From positions 1,364,001 to 1,428,000 of the forward strand of contig OZ244118.1 of NCBI GenBank assembly GCA_965215765.1: a stretch of DNA of 64,000 nucleotides, written 5' to 3'. The stretch is from G965212025 sp965215765 (GTDB lineage Bacteria > Pseudomonadota > Gammaproteobacteria > Poriferisulfidales > Oxydemutatoraceae). The translations under genes and the position numbers were made by a program. Under the pieces are notes generated by a model. It did not search any database and was not told the DNA's origin. It was given only the letters and a program-made list of their open reading frames with translations. Shown here piece after piece: positions 18,610-28,246 of the stretch (the first letter of the stretch is position 1; each line of letters starts with the position of its first letter).

Positions 18610-21600
18610 ATGGCGCGCACACGAAGCAGCCATGGGTTCACGGCGCTCAGGATCAAAGGCGGCATTTTTTCACCTGAGTTTCTTAGAACCATAGCCGCAC
18701 TGGAGGCACCGCAACAGAGTGGTGCCGACTATGGTCTCTCGAAGTCACTTAAGCTCAAGGAGGAGTTAGCCCGGTATTGGCGCATCGCCAACGATTGTTA
18801 CACCCATTATTCCGTGCGCCGCGCTCGCCAAGAACTTGGTGCGAGGCAAGTCGACGTTGACGAATGGCTTGTGCCTTTATTGCGCACCGTCTTGGGCTAT
18901 GACGACCTGACCACAGCCAGCAGCGTTACATTGGAGGATCGCGTCTTCAAGCTGACCCACCGCGCTTGTGGCGAGGCAGTTCCGCTCCTGCTGGTAACGC
19001 ATGATTTTAATCTTGACAAGGCCGATCCAAAACTCGGCTACGAAGGGCACCGAGAGTCTCCCCACGGACTGATGCAGGAGTATCTCAATGCTGATGACAG
19101 AACGCTGTGGGGGATCGTTTCGAACGGCTCCAAGCTCCGCATCCTTCGTGACAACCCAAGCCTGACGCGCCCCTCCTACATTGAGGCCGACCTGGATCTT
19201 GTTTTTACGAAGGAACTCTATCCTGACTTTGTTGCGCTCTGGCTCGCCATCCATGCCAGCCGTTTCAAGCCAGTCGGCGACAAGCCGTCTAGCTGCATCA
19301 TCGAAACCTGGCGAGCCAAGGCTTATGAGACCGGTGAACGAGCTAGGGAGAATCTCCGCGTCGGCGTCACCGAGGCCTTACGGCATATAGGCAACGGGTT
19401 CCTGCAGCATCCGAACAATGATGATCTACGTGCCGCACTTAAGGATGGCAAGCTCTCACCTGAGCACTATTTTCAGCAGCTCCTCGGGCTCGTCTACCGA
19501 CTGTTCTTTCTCTTTGCGTCCGAAGAGCGCGATCTGCTTCACGCGCCGGATACCACAAGTAACCAGCGAGCTGTGTTTGCTGGCGGGTATTCACTTTCCC
19601 GCTTGCGCGATCGTGCGCAACGCCGGCGGTACTGCGATCGTCACTGGGATATCTGGCAAAGCCTTCAGATTACGTTCCGTGCTCTCGCTCAAGGGGAATC
19701 GGCTCTCGGTCTACCCGCTTTAGGTGGTCTGTTCCGTGCCGGGCAGCACCCCAATCTCGACAGTGCGGCCATCATGAATGAGCGATTCCTGGATGCCGTT
19801 CGGAGTCTTGGTTTCTTTCATTCCGGCCAAGCACTCGTTCGTGTCAACTACCGGGACATGGACACCGAAGAGTTCGGTTCCGTCTACGAAAGTCTACTGG
19901 AGCTTCAGCCAGTGGTAGACGAGAACACCATGCCGTGGAACTTCAGCTTCACCAGCGACCGGAACGTCGAAAAGACCAGAGGCTACGAGAGAAAGCTAAC
20001 CGGTTCCTACTACACGCCCTCTGCCCTCGTAAACGAACTGACGAAATCAGCACTTGATCCGGTTCTTGCCCAGGCTATCGCTGAACACCCCGAGAACCCA
20101 CGAAAAGCCATTCTCAATCTCAACGTCCTTGATCCAGCGTGTGGTTCTGGGCACTTCCTCTTGGCGGCGGCACGACGCATAGCCACCGAAATTATGCGCA
20201 TTGAGTTGGGCACGGACACTTCCGAAGAAATTTCACGCCAGCATGCACTACGGGAAGTCGTTCAACGCTGTATCTATGGTGTCGACCGGAATCCGCTCGC
20301 GGTCGAGTTGTGCAAGACCGCCCTCTGGATCGAGACAGTGGAGCCGGGCAAGCCGCTGACGTTTCTTGATTCTCATATTCAGTGCGGCAATAGTCTGATC
20401 GGTATCCTTGACCCTGAAATCATGGCCAACGATATTCCGGGCGAGGCCTATAACCCCCCGGGGGCCGGCAGAGCCAACAGCCGTGATCTCAAAAAGCGAT
20501 ACAGTCAAGTAAGAGATTCAGAGCAGCTCAGCCTGTATGACGAAGATAGTATGTTTAAAGTTGCGGTTGCTGCGGCTGACCACAACGCCATGCCGGAAGA
20601 AACGCTTGATCAAATTGATTGTAAGTCTGCCGCTTGGAAAGAAGCACGCCAAGGTGATACTCGAACGCTTGAGGAGCTTCGAGCCGACTTCTTTGTCAAG
20701 GCACATTTTCGGAGAAAGACGCACACCGAAGGTGTGGAGTGCCCCAGTGTCGAGACAGCAACTGCCGAGTTAGAACGCAAGTACAAGCTTTTCCACTGGC
20801 ACCTTGCCTTTGCCGAGATCGTTCAGTGCGGCGGGTTCGATGTCGTTCTTGGGAATCCACCGTGGGAAGTCTCTCGGCTTAACGAGAAAGAATATTTCGC
20901 AGTCCGAGCACCTGGCATTGCCAGTTTGCCGGGTGCAAAACGAAAGGCGGCCATCTCCAAATTGGCGAAGGATAACCCAGTGCTTTACCAGCAATTCCAG
21001 TCGGATAGGGACTGGTACGATGCAACCAACGCATTCTGCCGTGGTAGTGGACGATATCCTTTGACGGCCTATGGTGGATTGAACAGCTATGCCTTATTCG
21101 CAGAAACGTGCCTCCGGCTCCTATCACCAAACGGGCAAGCGGGTTTGGTAGTGCCCACTGGTATTGCCACGGATTATTCGACAAAGGCTTTCTTCAATGA
21201 AATTGTTACTAAGGGGAGGCTCGTCAGCCTCTACGACTTCGAGAATCGTGAGGCTATTTTCCCAGGCGTTCACCGTTCCTACAGGTTTTGCTTACTCACG
21301 CTGGCTGGTATCAAGTGCCCCTCCCAACGGGCTGAGTTTGCCTTTTTCCTGCACCAAGCGGATCAGCTTGCAGAAAAGGAGCGTCGGTTTACTCTATCTG
21401 CTGAGGACTTCATCCTGTTCAATCCCAACACGCGAACCTGCCCCATTTTTCGCACTCGACGGGAGATGGAGATCGCTCGTAAGCTGCACCGCCGCGCAGG
21501 AGCATTCTGGAGGGAGACCCGTGGTAGTGAACCTGATGTAAACCCTTGGGGCATCAAGCTCATGCGAGCGTTCGACATGGCGATTCACTCCGATCTCTTC

Positions 21601-22781
21601 CGTACCCGTGAAGAGCTGGAAGAAGAAGGGTGGCTACAAAAAGGCAACGTTTTCTTACGGGGCGAGGAGCGTTACCTGCCTCTATACGAAGCCAAATTGA
21701 TCCATCAGTACGACCATCGTTTTGCCACGTTCGATGGGGTTTCGGCTGACGATATAGGAAAGGGAAGCGCCCGACGCATGACTTCGGAAGAAAAGGCAGA
21801 CCCCCAAGCGGCCATTGTTCCCCGGTATTGGGTTCACGAAAATGAATTGACAAAAAGACTTGACAAATCAGAAATCGCCACATCACTTGACCGACCGACT
21901 ATTGATCCTCGTAGAAGTGGCTCGCAACTAGCTTTCAGGAATGTTACCCGAGCCACCGAAGAGCGGACAGGTATCTTTGCCATGATTCCAACTATCGGTT
22001 TGGGTCACTCTGGAACGATAATCACTTTTGGTTCATTGTCTTCAGGAACATCCCCCGGGCAACAGACCATCGAACATCTATCTTCACCTCTATACGGGGA
22101 GTGCCAGTGAGCAACAAAGCCCTTCTGCTCGATGTCGATTATGAGAAGTGGTTTCATGCGTTCCGCAGTATCACCGGAGCCACAAACGAATGCGCTTTCC
22201 TCACATCAACCATCCCTTGGAGAGGCGCACAAAACAGTGCCACTGCAATTGACTACCGAAAAGAACGAGCGATAGCTTCGGTGCTCGTGCTGGCGAATAT
22301 GAATAGCCTCCCCTTGGATTGGGCAGCGCGCTTCTCAGTGGGGGGACCCAATATGAGCTTCTTTATTGTTAAGCAGCTACCTGTCCTACCTCCGGAACTC
22401 TATCTGGAGAAAGTGTGCATCGAGTCGATTACGTATGCCGAATTGGTCGTGCCGCGCGTGTTGGAATTAACGTATACAGCCCACGACCTAGAGGGGTTCG
22501 CCAGAGATCTTGGCTACTTTGGTCTTCCATTTCGCTGGGACGCCCGGCACCGCCATTGCTTGCAGTGCGAGCTTGATGCGATTTACACCCATATGTACGG
22601 GTTAGAACGCTCCGATCTAGAGTGGATTCTTGACGCGCCTCCCCCAAGCTCGCCGTTCCCAGTCCTCAAGCGCAATGAACTGAGCGAGTTTGGCGAGTAC
22701 CGAACGCAGCGCTACGTCCTTCTGGCGTACGACCAATTGGAGCGCGGAGAGATTCCGAATCTTCAGGACGCGTCCGCGTAG
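18610..22781 (+). pseudogene. N6-adenine DNA methyltransferase, DrmMI-like, with one frameshift
   Basis: About 1390 residues across two frames. VLDPACGSGHFLLAAARR (motif I, about 507-524) binds SAM, YGVDRNPLAVELCKTALWIE follows, and DVVLGNPPWEVSRL (~745) is the catalytic NPPW motif of gamma-class m6A methylases of the Eco57I/PglX type. The long N-terminal region resembles type IIL/DISARM methylases. The first frame ends at 22110; the rest (to 22781, with LPLDWAARFSVGG and FFIVKQLPVLPP) is in another frame. The break lies near 22000-22040, downstream of the catalytic core, in the target-recognition part. Around it three similar FRN-x-x-RAT-x-x-RT segments occur in tandem. Catalysis might survive but DNA recognition probably would not, so self versus non-self marking by this system is doubtful. 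Confidence 0.78.
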
Positions 22782-23181
22782 GAAGGCTTAGGGCGGTTGC
22801 CATTCCGGCCAGCACTGCTACCTAAACACATTACTCACACACAAGTGTAGAGCTCCGTGGTCTTCGGAAGTTTCTAGTAAGGATTCCAGCTATCAAAGAG
22901 CGGTGATCCGGTCTTTTGTTCGAGTGATTCAGTCACCTGCCGGAGCAGGTGGGGGGCAGTGCTTGAGACGTAAAGGTCGAATCCGTGAAAGCAGCGTCTT
23001 GGATCAGCTTGTCTCCATCGGAAACCGGATGACGAGGGCGAGCCACAGACGAGCTTTGGTCTGGATCCGAAGAATGCAGATAAGGAGTAACAGGCAGGCA
23101 ATAGAGAGCAGACAGGTGAGGGGAGTTTGTAGCGAAGGAGTTATTAGTGAGATGGTGGTGTGGTGGATTGGTAGTGCGGAG
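22782..23181. other. Island right-end spacer, no gene
   Basis: Only short ORFs. I see no domain, tRNA or recombinase. It separates the DISARM-like operon from the abiEii scrap and the tmRNA gene. Confidence 0.45.
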
Positions 23182-23257
23182 AGGCTCTTCGGACTTATCA
23201 AACGATTTTCCGAAGACATCTGTCTCGTCGTCCATCGCGATGACCTTTGGTTTTGAG
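23182..23257 (+). pseudogene. abiEii active-site scrap (second copy)
   Basis: About 75 bp closely match 9509-9580 of the broken toxin gene. The frame reads LFGLIKRFSEDICLVVHRDD, so the unusual SEDICL replacement is shared with the longer copy. Nothing else of the gene is present. The two copies lie at either end of the DISARM-like operon, in the same orientation. Confidence 0.8.
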
Positions 23258-23318
23258 AGGTGCGAACCCTTTAGAAGCAAGGGGAAAAGAAAACCCGTGC
23301 CGGTATGCGGCAGCAGGC

Positions 23319-23352
23319 AAAAAAAAGGCCAGCCGAGAAAGGCTGACCTTTT
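23319..23352 (-). terminator. Intrinsic terminator of ssrA
   Basis: On the minus strand a stem AAGGTCAGCC / GGCTGGCCTT with a six-base loop is followed by a run of eight T residues (the A run at 23319-23326 on the + strand). It lies a few bases after the tmRNA 3' end. Confidence 0.88.
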
Positions 23353-23357
23353 GAAAT

Positions 23358-23711
23358 TGGTGGAGGCGGCGGGAATCGAACCCGCGTCCACAAGCCCTCT
23401 GCCTTTGGTTCTACATGCTTAGTTTCGCCTTTAATTTCGCTCTCTTGTTTCCGGCAAAACGGGGAGCAGGAAAGCTAGTGCACTTTGTTGAACCATCCGG
23501 TCACGCACAATCCAGATGGCGATCCCACTTTCAATTATGCCCATGTCAGTCGGTGTGGGTACCTCTGGCACAAACAGGCATCAGTTTTTTAGGCTGCTGC
23601 CGGTAAGCTGTATGTTTCGTCAGCTAGATTTTTACAACGGTTTTACGAGAGTGTTGCATCCTCGACATGCACCTCCGGGTTCGCTACTCATGTCGAATCC
23701 AAGTCGCCCCC
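23358..23711 (-). ncRNA. ssrA: tmRNA (transfer-messenger RNA)
   Basis: A single-piece tmRNA of about 354 nt. The 5' end GGGGGCGACTTGGATTCGAC and the 3' end, with T-arm GGGTTCGATTCCCGCC and CCACCA, are diagnostic. The 5' GGGGGCG pairs fully with 3' CGCCTCC to form the acceptor stem, with one G-U pair. The tag reading frame (minus strand, 23624-23589) starts with the resume codon GCT and encodes ADETYSLPAAA followed by TAA. The C-terminal AAA end fits ClpXP/ClpAP recognition. With SmpB it frees stalled ribosomes. Its 3' end is a common integration site, and the defence island lies directly downstream of it. Confidence 0.96.
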
Positions 23712-23913
23712 AATGGTTTTATCGCTGTGTATTTTACCCGTGTTTCGCCAATCACGCAATGATTTGCTTGGCATTTGCTCGCTGAATCGGCGGGTGCGAG
23801 CCGATAATGCGGGCTGTCAACTTTGGTGCTGGCAGGTGTTTGAATGTTATTTTGCCGATGGTCAGTTGACGCCAAGCCGATGGTCGGTGATCGTCTTTGC
23901 GGCAGGGGAGGTT

Positions 23914-23922
23914 TGCTATACT
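23914..23922 (+). promoter_or_regulatory. Candidate extended -10 promoter of trxB
   Basis: TTGCTATACT contains a TATACT -10 at 23917-23922 preceded by TGC (extended -10), 22 bp before the trxB start. No good -35 is seen at the right distance, as expected of extended -10 promoters. Confidence 0.45.
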
Positions 23923-23944
23923 GCCGCAGCTTAACCACACGGAA

Positions 23945-24898
23945 ATGAAAAAAACTCGCTTGATTATCTTAGGTTCTGGCCCAGCTGGCTATACGGCTGG
24001 GATCTATGCTGCACGGGCAAATCTTGACCCTCTGATTGTCAGTGGAGCCGAACCGGGTGGTCAATTGATGACCACGACGGAGGTGGATAACTGGCCTGGG
24101 GATGTCTCTGGCTTGCAGGGTCCTGATCTGATGGAAAGGATGCTTGAGCATGTTGAGAAATACGACGTTGAGGTGGCGGATGACCACATTGAGTCGGTCG
24201 ATTTTTCCGAGCGTCCGTTCAAGCTTTTCGGGGAAGAGGAGTATGCCTGCGACGCGTTGATTATTGCCTGTGGTTCTTCAGCGCTGTATCTGGGGCTGGA
24301 TTCAGAAACCGCTTTCAAGGGTCGTGGGGTTTCGGCCTGTGCCACTTGTGATGGCTTCTTTTTCAAGGGTCAAAAGGTTGCGGTGGTGGGGGGCGGCAAT
24401 ACAGCTGTGGAAGAGGCGTTGTACCTTGCCAACATTGCTGGGCATGTCACTGTCATACACAGGCGGGATGAGTTTCGTGCCGAGAAAATTCTTCAGGGTC
24501 GTATGTTTGCGCGTGAGTCGGAAGGTGTGATTGACATTCTCTATGACAGCGAGCTGGCGGAGGTGCTGGGTGACGATGCTGGGGTCAACGCGATCAGTGT
24601 GCGTCACAAGGTCACGGGCGAATTGAGCCGGATTCCTATGGATGGGGTGTTCATCGCCATTGGTCATAAGCCGAATACGGGTTTCATCAATGGGCACTTG
24701 GTCATGGAAAACGGCTACATCAAAACTGGCTTGGGTGTGCCGACGCGTCTGACGGAAACAAGTGTTGCCGGGGTGTTTGCTGCGGGTGACGTTTCCGATC
24801 ATATCTATCGTCAGGCGGTGACTTCCGCTGGCACGGGCTGCATGGCTGCTTTGGATGCTGAACATTATCTGGAAAGTCTTCCTGCGCAGGAGAAATAG
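23945..24898 (+). CDS. trxB: Thioredoxin reductase (NADPH)
   Basis: A 317-residue flavoprotein that reduces thioredoxin with NADPH in the cytoplasm. It shows the FAD-binding LIILGSGPAGYTAGIYAARA (residues ~5-24), the redox-active CATC within SACATCDGFFF (~135-145), the NADPH-binding GGGNTAVEEALYLANIA (~155) and the C-terminal FAD motif VFAAGDVSDHIYRQAVTSAG (~278-297). ATG 23945 gives the family-typical N terminus. An ATG at 23897 in the same frame would add 16 unlikely residues that overlap the promoter. It is divergent from ssrA. The nearby position of aat matches Pseudomonas-like gene order. Confidence 0.97.
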   Translation: MKKTRLIILGSGPAGYTAGIYAARANLDPLIVSGAEPGGQLMTTTEVDNWPGDVSGLQGPDLMERMLEHVEKYDVEVADDHIESVDFSERPFKLFGEEEYACDALIIACGSSALYLGLDSETAFKGRGVSACATCDGFFFKGQKVAVVGGGNTAVEEALYLANIAGHVTVIHRRDEFRAEKILQGRMFARESEGVIDILYDSELAEVLGDDAGVNAISVRHKVTGELSRIPMDGVFIAIGHKPNTGFINGHLVMENGYIKTGLGVPTRLTETSVAGVFAAGDVSDHIYRQAVTSAGTGCMAALDAEHYLESLPAQEK

Positions 24899-24949
24899 AC
24901 TCTGACTTGCATGGCGGTTTCCGACGGGTAATTCGCTGCGTTGAATATT

Positions 24950-25432
24950 GCCTGCCAGGAAGCTCGCTTCGGTTCCTTCTTTCCTTGTCGGGCGCACTTT
25001 TTGCGCTTTTTGCACATCGTCCGAATCAACTGGTTCACCCGAATCGCCTTCCTGAACAGTCCGCCCGTGCTGTTCCAATTCGCCTTGCTTCACCCGGATC
25101 GCTCGGGATGCTTGGTTCACTCAAATCGCCTGCTTGAACTGCTCGCCCGTGCTGTTCCAATCCGCCTTGCCTCACCCGGATCGCCTGCTTGAACTGCTCG
25201 CCCGTGCTGCCCCAATTCGTCTTGCCTCGCCCGGATCGCCAAGAACGCTTGCTTCACCAGAATCGTCCGGTTCACCCGGATCGCTCGGGATGCCTGGTTC
25301 ACCCACATCGCCCGGACCGCCCGCCTGAACTGCTCGCCCGTGCTGTTCCAATTCGCCTTGCCTCACCCGGATCGCCTGCTTGAACTGCTCGCCCGTGCTG
25401 TTCCAATTTGCCTTGCCTCACTTTGCTTCACA
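24950..25432. repeat. Imperfect ~55-bp tandem repeat array downstream of trxB
   Basis: The unit runs roughly CGCCTGCTTGAACTGCTCGC, CCGTGCTGTTCCAATTCGCC and TTGCCTCACCCGGAT (55 bp). At least five recognisable copies occur, with partial ones between them. The short Leu/Arg/Pro-rich ORFs here are by-products of the repeat. No gene, tRNA or terminator is seen. Confidence 0.8.
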
Positions 25433-25440
25433 TCGTCTCG

Positions 25441-25695
25441 CCTTGTCGTGCCATTAATGCCGGCCATGCCTTGTCGTGTCTTAATACCGGCCAGTCGGTG
25501 ATGCCGGTCATGCCTTGTCGTGTCTTAATACCGGCCTGTCGGTGATGTCGGTCGTGCCTTGTCGTGCCATTAATGCCGATCCTATCGGTGATACCGGTCG
25601 TGCCTTGTCGTGCTATTAATGCCGATCCTGTTGGTGATGCCGGTCGTGCCTTGTCGTGCTATTAATGCCGATCCTGTTGGTGATGCCGGTGACAC
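25441..25695. repeat. 44-46-bp tandem repeat array
   Basis: CCTTGTCGTG recurs at 25441, 25469, 25513, 25557, 25603 and 25649, giving a period of 44-46 bp after a shorter first step. Each unit contains TTAATGCCG or TTAATACCG and ends in GGTGATGCCGGT or similar. It is a different array from the preceding one and carries no convincing ORF. Confidence 0.8.
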
Positions 25696-25734
25696 TTGTC
25701 TCCCCTTTGTTGTCTGCGCGTGACCTTACCGTGC

Positions 25735-26085
25735 GGCTGACGTGGATCCAACGTGACCATCGCGTGTTCCAAGGCGACCCCACGCGACCCCAACGTGCCC
25801 CTGACATGACTCTGACATGATCCCAACATGACCCCGCTCAATCCTGAACCCTTGTCGGCACCCGCTTCCACTACTTCAGATTTCGGCACCAAGCGTGATT
25901 TCGACCGCGACTCATGGTCTCGCCTGATGTCCGGGGAAAGTCCGTTCCTTCAGCATGAGTTTCTTGCCACTTTGGAGGGCAGCGATTGCGTACACGAGCG
26001 CACTGGCTGGTTGCCGCTTCACCATGGCATAAAAGACTCGGAGCAGTCTTGTATTACGAGGGGAGACCCCATGACCTCAATGCGG
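25735..26085 (+). pseudogene. Truncated upstream copy of the DUF482-type acyltransferase gene 5' end
   Basis: From 25828 the reading frame repeats the first ~70 codons of the intact gene at 26206 with few changes, then jumps from HHGIKD directly to SEQSCITR. In the intact gene these lie about 285 bp apart (26415 to 26700). The upstream flank (CTGACGTGGATCCAACGTGA...) is also repeated before the intact gene. The offset of the two starts is 378 bp. This is a tandem duplication with a later internal deletion. Confidence 0.88.
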
Positions 26086-26205
26086 CTGACGTGGATCCAA
26101 CGTGACCATCAAGTGTTCCAAGGCGACCCCATGCGACCGCAATGCGACTGACGTGTCCCTCGCCCCCCAACGCACCCCCCAACGTGCCCCTGGCATGATC
26201 CCAAC

Positions 26206-27393
26206 ATGACCCCGCTCAATCCTGAACTCCTGTCGGCACCCGCTTCCACCACTTCAGATTTTGGCACCATGCGCGATTTTGACCGCGACTCATGGTCTCG
26301 CCTGATGTCCGGAGAAAACCCGTTCCTTCAGCATGAGTTTCTTGCCACTTTGGAGGGCAGCGGGTGCGTACACGAGCGCACTGGCTGGTTGCCGCTTCAC
26401 CATGGCATAAAAGACAAGGCAGGCAGTTTGCTGGCTGCGTCGCCGCTTTACATAAAAAGCCACTCATTTGGGGAGTTTGTGTTTGACTGGCTATGGGCTG
26501 ATGTTTACGAACGTTCTGGTCACGCTTACTACCCGAAACTGGTTTCTGCCATTCCTTTTACTCCGGTGACGGGGCGTCGTTTGTGTGGTTCCCGGCAATT
26601 GCGCGGTGACTTGGTTGAGGGGGCAAAAAGCCTGGTGCGTTCTTTGGGGATCAGTGGGGTGCATTGGCTGTTTTGCACGGCTGGCGAGAAGCGGTTTTTT
26701 TCGGAGCAGTCTTGTATTACGAGGTTGGACTATCAATATCACTGGCATAACCGGGGTTATCGGTGCTTTGATGATTTTCTCGCTGTCCTGACTTCCAAAA
26801 AACGTAAAATGATTCGCCGTGAGAGGCGTCTGGTGAGGGAGCAAGGATTACGTGTGACGGCAGTTCCGGGACAAGATCTTGGTGAGAGTCGTACGCGCCG
26901 AATTTTCGCTTTGTATGAAAATACTTATCTTTGCAAATCTGGTTTTCGGGCGTTGAACTTGGGGTTTTTTCAGCAGATCGTGGTTGCCATGCCGGATCGT
27001 TTTGTGGCTTTTCTTGCCGAGAAAGGAGATGAAATCGTAGCGTGCGCGCTCTGTTTTCGTGACGACAATGCTTTGTATGGGCGCTATTGGGGTTGCCAGG
27101 ACTTTCACGAGTTGTTGCATTTTGAGACGTGCTTTTATGCGGGGATCGAGTATTGCATCAGCAATGGTTTGAAGCGTTTTGAGCCGGGTGCTCAGGGCTT
27201 GCATAAAATTCCTCGTGGATTTTTGCCCACCGAAACTTGGTCGGCTCATTGGTTTGCCCGCCCTCAGTTTGGTCAACTCATTGCTGAATTCTGTCGTCGG
27301 GAGGAGGCGCAAAAGCGTGCCATGCTGCCTGTCCTTCTGGCAAAGTCTCCGTACCGTGTGGACGGGGCATCCGTGTCGCAGCATGGCGAGTGA
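26206..27393 (+). CDS. GNAT-superfamily acyltransferase, DUF482 (FemAB-like)
   Basis: A 395-residue protein of the DUF482 family, annotated as peptidogalycan biosynthesis or GNAT-like. Its function is not established. It shows NPFLQHEFLATLEGSGCV (~38-55), KSHSFGEFVFDWLWADVY (~84), PFTPVTGRRL (~118), LTSKKRKMIRRERRLVREQG (~198) and a C-terminal ARPQFG segment; all are typical of this family, and the length is normal. There is no good ribosome-binding site before ATG 26206, and translation could start later at ATG 26269. It stands just before aat, as in many gammaproteobacteria. Its 5' end is duplicated upstream. Confidence 0.82.
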   Translation: MTPLNPELLSAPASTTSDFGTMRDFDRDSWSRLMSGENPFLQHEFLATLEGSGCVHERTGWLPLHHGIKDKAGSLLAASPLYIKSHSFGEFVFDWLWADVYERSGHAYYPKLVSAIPFTPVTGRRLCGSRQLRGDLVEGAKSLVRSLGISGVHWLFCTAGEKRFFSEQSCITRLDYQYHWHNRGYRCFDDFLAVLTSKKRKMIRRERRLVREQGLRVTAVPGQDLGESRTRRIFALYENTYLCKSGFRALNLGFFQQIVVAMPDRFVAFLAEKGDEIVACALCFRDDNALYGRYWGCQDFHELLHFETCFYAGIEYCISNGLKRFEPGAQGLHKIPRGFLPTETWSAHWFARPQFGQLIAEFCRREEAQKRAMLPVLLAKSPYRVDGASVSQHGE

Positions 27394-27432
27394 CATGCGT
27401 GTCAGCCGTGTCAGCCGTGTCTGTATCTTGAG

Positions 27433-28131
27433 ATGAACTCGATGTGGCCGCGTTCGGTGGTGTCGGCAGGTGTCGGGTCTTTTAAGGATGTCGCTGCCGT
27501 TGGTGGGGAGTTGTGCCCGGAAGTGCTGCTTACGATGTACTTCAATGGGATTTTCCCTTGGCCTGACGACAGTGGGAACAATTTGCTGTGGTGGTCACCT
27601 GACCCTCGGTTGGTGCTGAGGCCGGAACAGTTGCATGTCAGCAGGAGCTTGCGAAAATCTTTGAGAAAGGTGGGTTGGCAGTACACTTTGAATGCGCGTT
27701 TTTCCGATGTCATCAGTGCTTGTGCCGCTAGTCGTGCAAAGCGGGAAAGCACTTGGATCACGCCGGAAATGCGTGATGCTTTTAACCGTTTGCACGTCAT
27801 GGGCTTTGCGCATTCGGTTGAGGTCAGTCATGCTGACGGGAGTTTGCTGGGGGGGCTGTATGGTTTGGGAATCGGGCGCATGTTTTTTGGCGAGTCCATG
27901 TTTTCCGCAGTTTCGGATGCTTCCAAAGCGGTGCTTTGCCAGTTGTGCAAGCATTTGTTGCATCATGGTCTTTCAATGATTGACTGCCAGGTGGAAACCA
28001 GACATTTGCGCAGTCTGGGTGGAGTGCTTATGAGTCGTGACAACTTTTGTGCAGAGGCGAAACACTTGTGTCGTCTGGAGGCTCCGAAAAAGCTGTGGCT
28101 GAAGCAAGAGCTTGCTTACGAGGTGTGCTGA
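27433..28131 (+). CDS. aat: Leucyl/phenylalanyl-tRNA--protein transferase
   Basis: A 232-residue Aat. It transfers Leu or Phe from aminoacyl-tRNA to the N terminus of proteins with Lys or Arg ends, creating N-end-rule degrons for ClpS/ClpAP. The family core is visible: YFNGIFPWPDD...LLWWSPDPR (~37-58), GFAHSVEV (~118), GGLYGLGIGRMFFGESMFS (~139-157) and IDCQVETRHLRSLGG (~180). It follows the DUF482 gene by ~40 bp. The companion arginyltransferase gene (ate/bpt) and infA, which commonly follow, are not present; fdxA comes next instead. Confidence 0.96.
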   Translation: MNSMWPRSVVSAGVGSFKDVAAVGGELCPEVLLTMYFNGIFPWPDDSGNNLLWWSPDPRLVLRPEQLHVSRSLRKSLRKVGWQYTLNARFSDVISACAASRAKRESTWITPEMRDAFNRLHVMGFAHSVEVSHADGSLLGGLYGLGIGRMFFGESMFSAVSDASKAVLCQLCKHLLHHGLSMIDCQVETRHLRSLGGVLMSRDNFCAEAKHLCRLEAPKKLWLKQELAYEVC

Positions 28132-28246
28132 ATGCCAGGCGCTTTTGGTCTGCCCATGTTGGCTTTTGCAGTCGCCGTTCTGCCGGTGAGAGATATTTTT
28201 TCGTGCGGGCATTCGTTTTTGTCTGCGTTTTTGCAAGGAGGGGGAA

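Noticed and set aside
22930..23180. Possible tRNA or tRNA-like T-arm (GGTCGAATCC)
   Set aside because: No acceptor stem or anticodon arm can be drawn around it.
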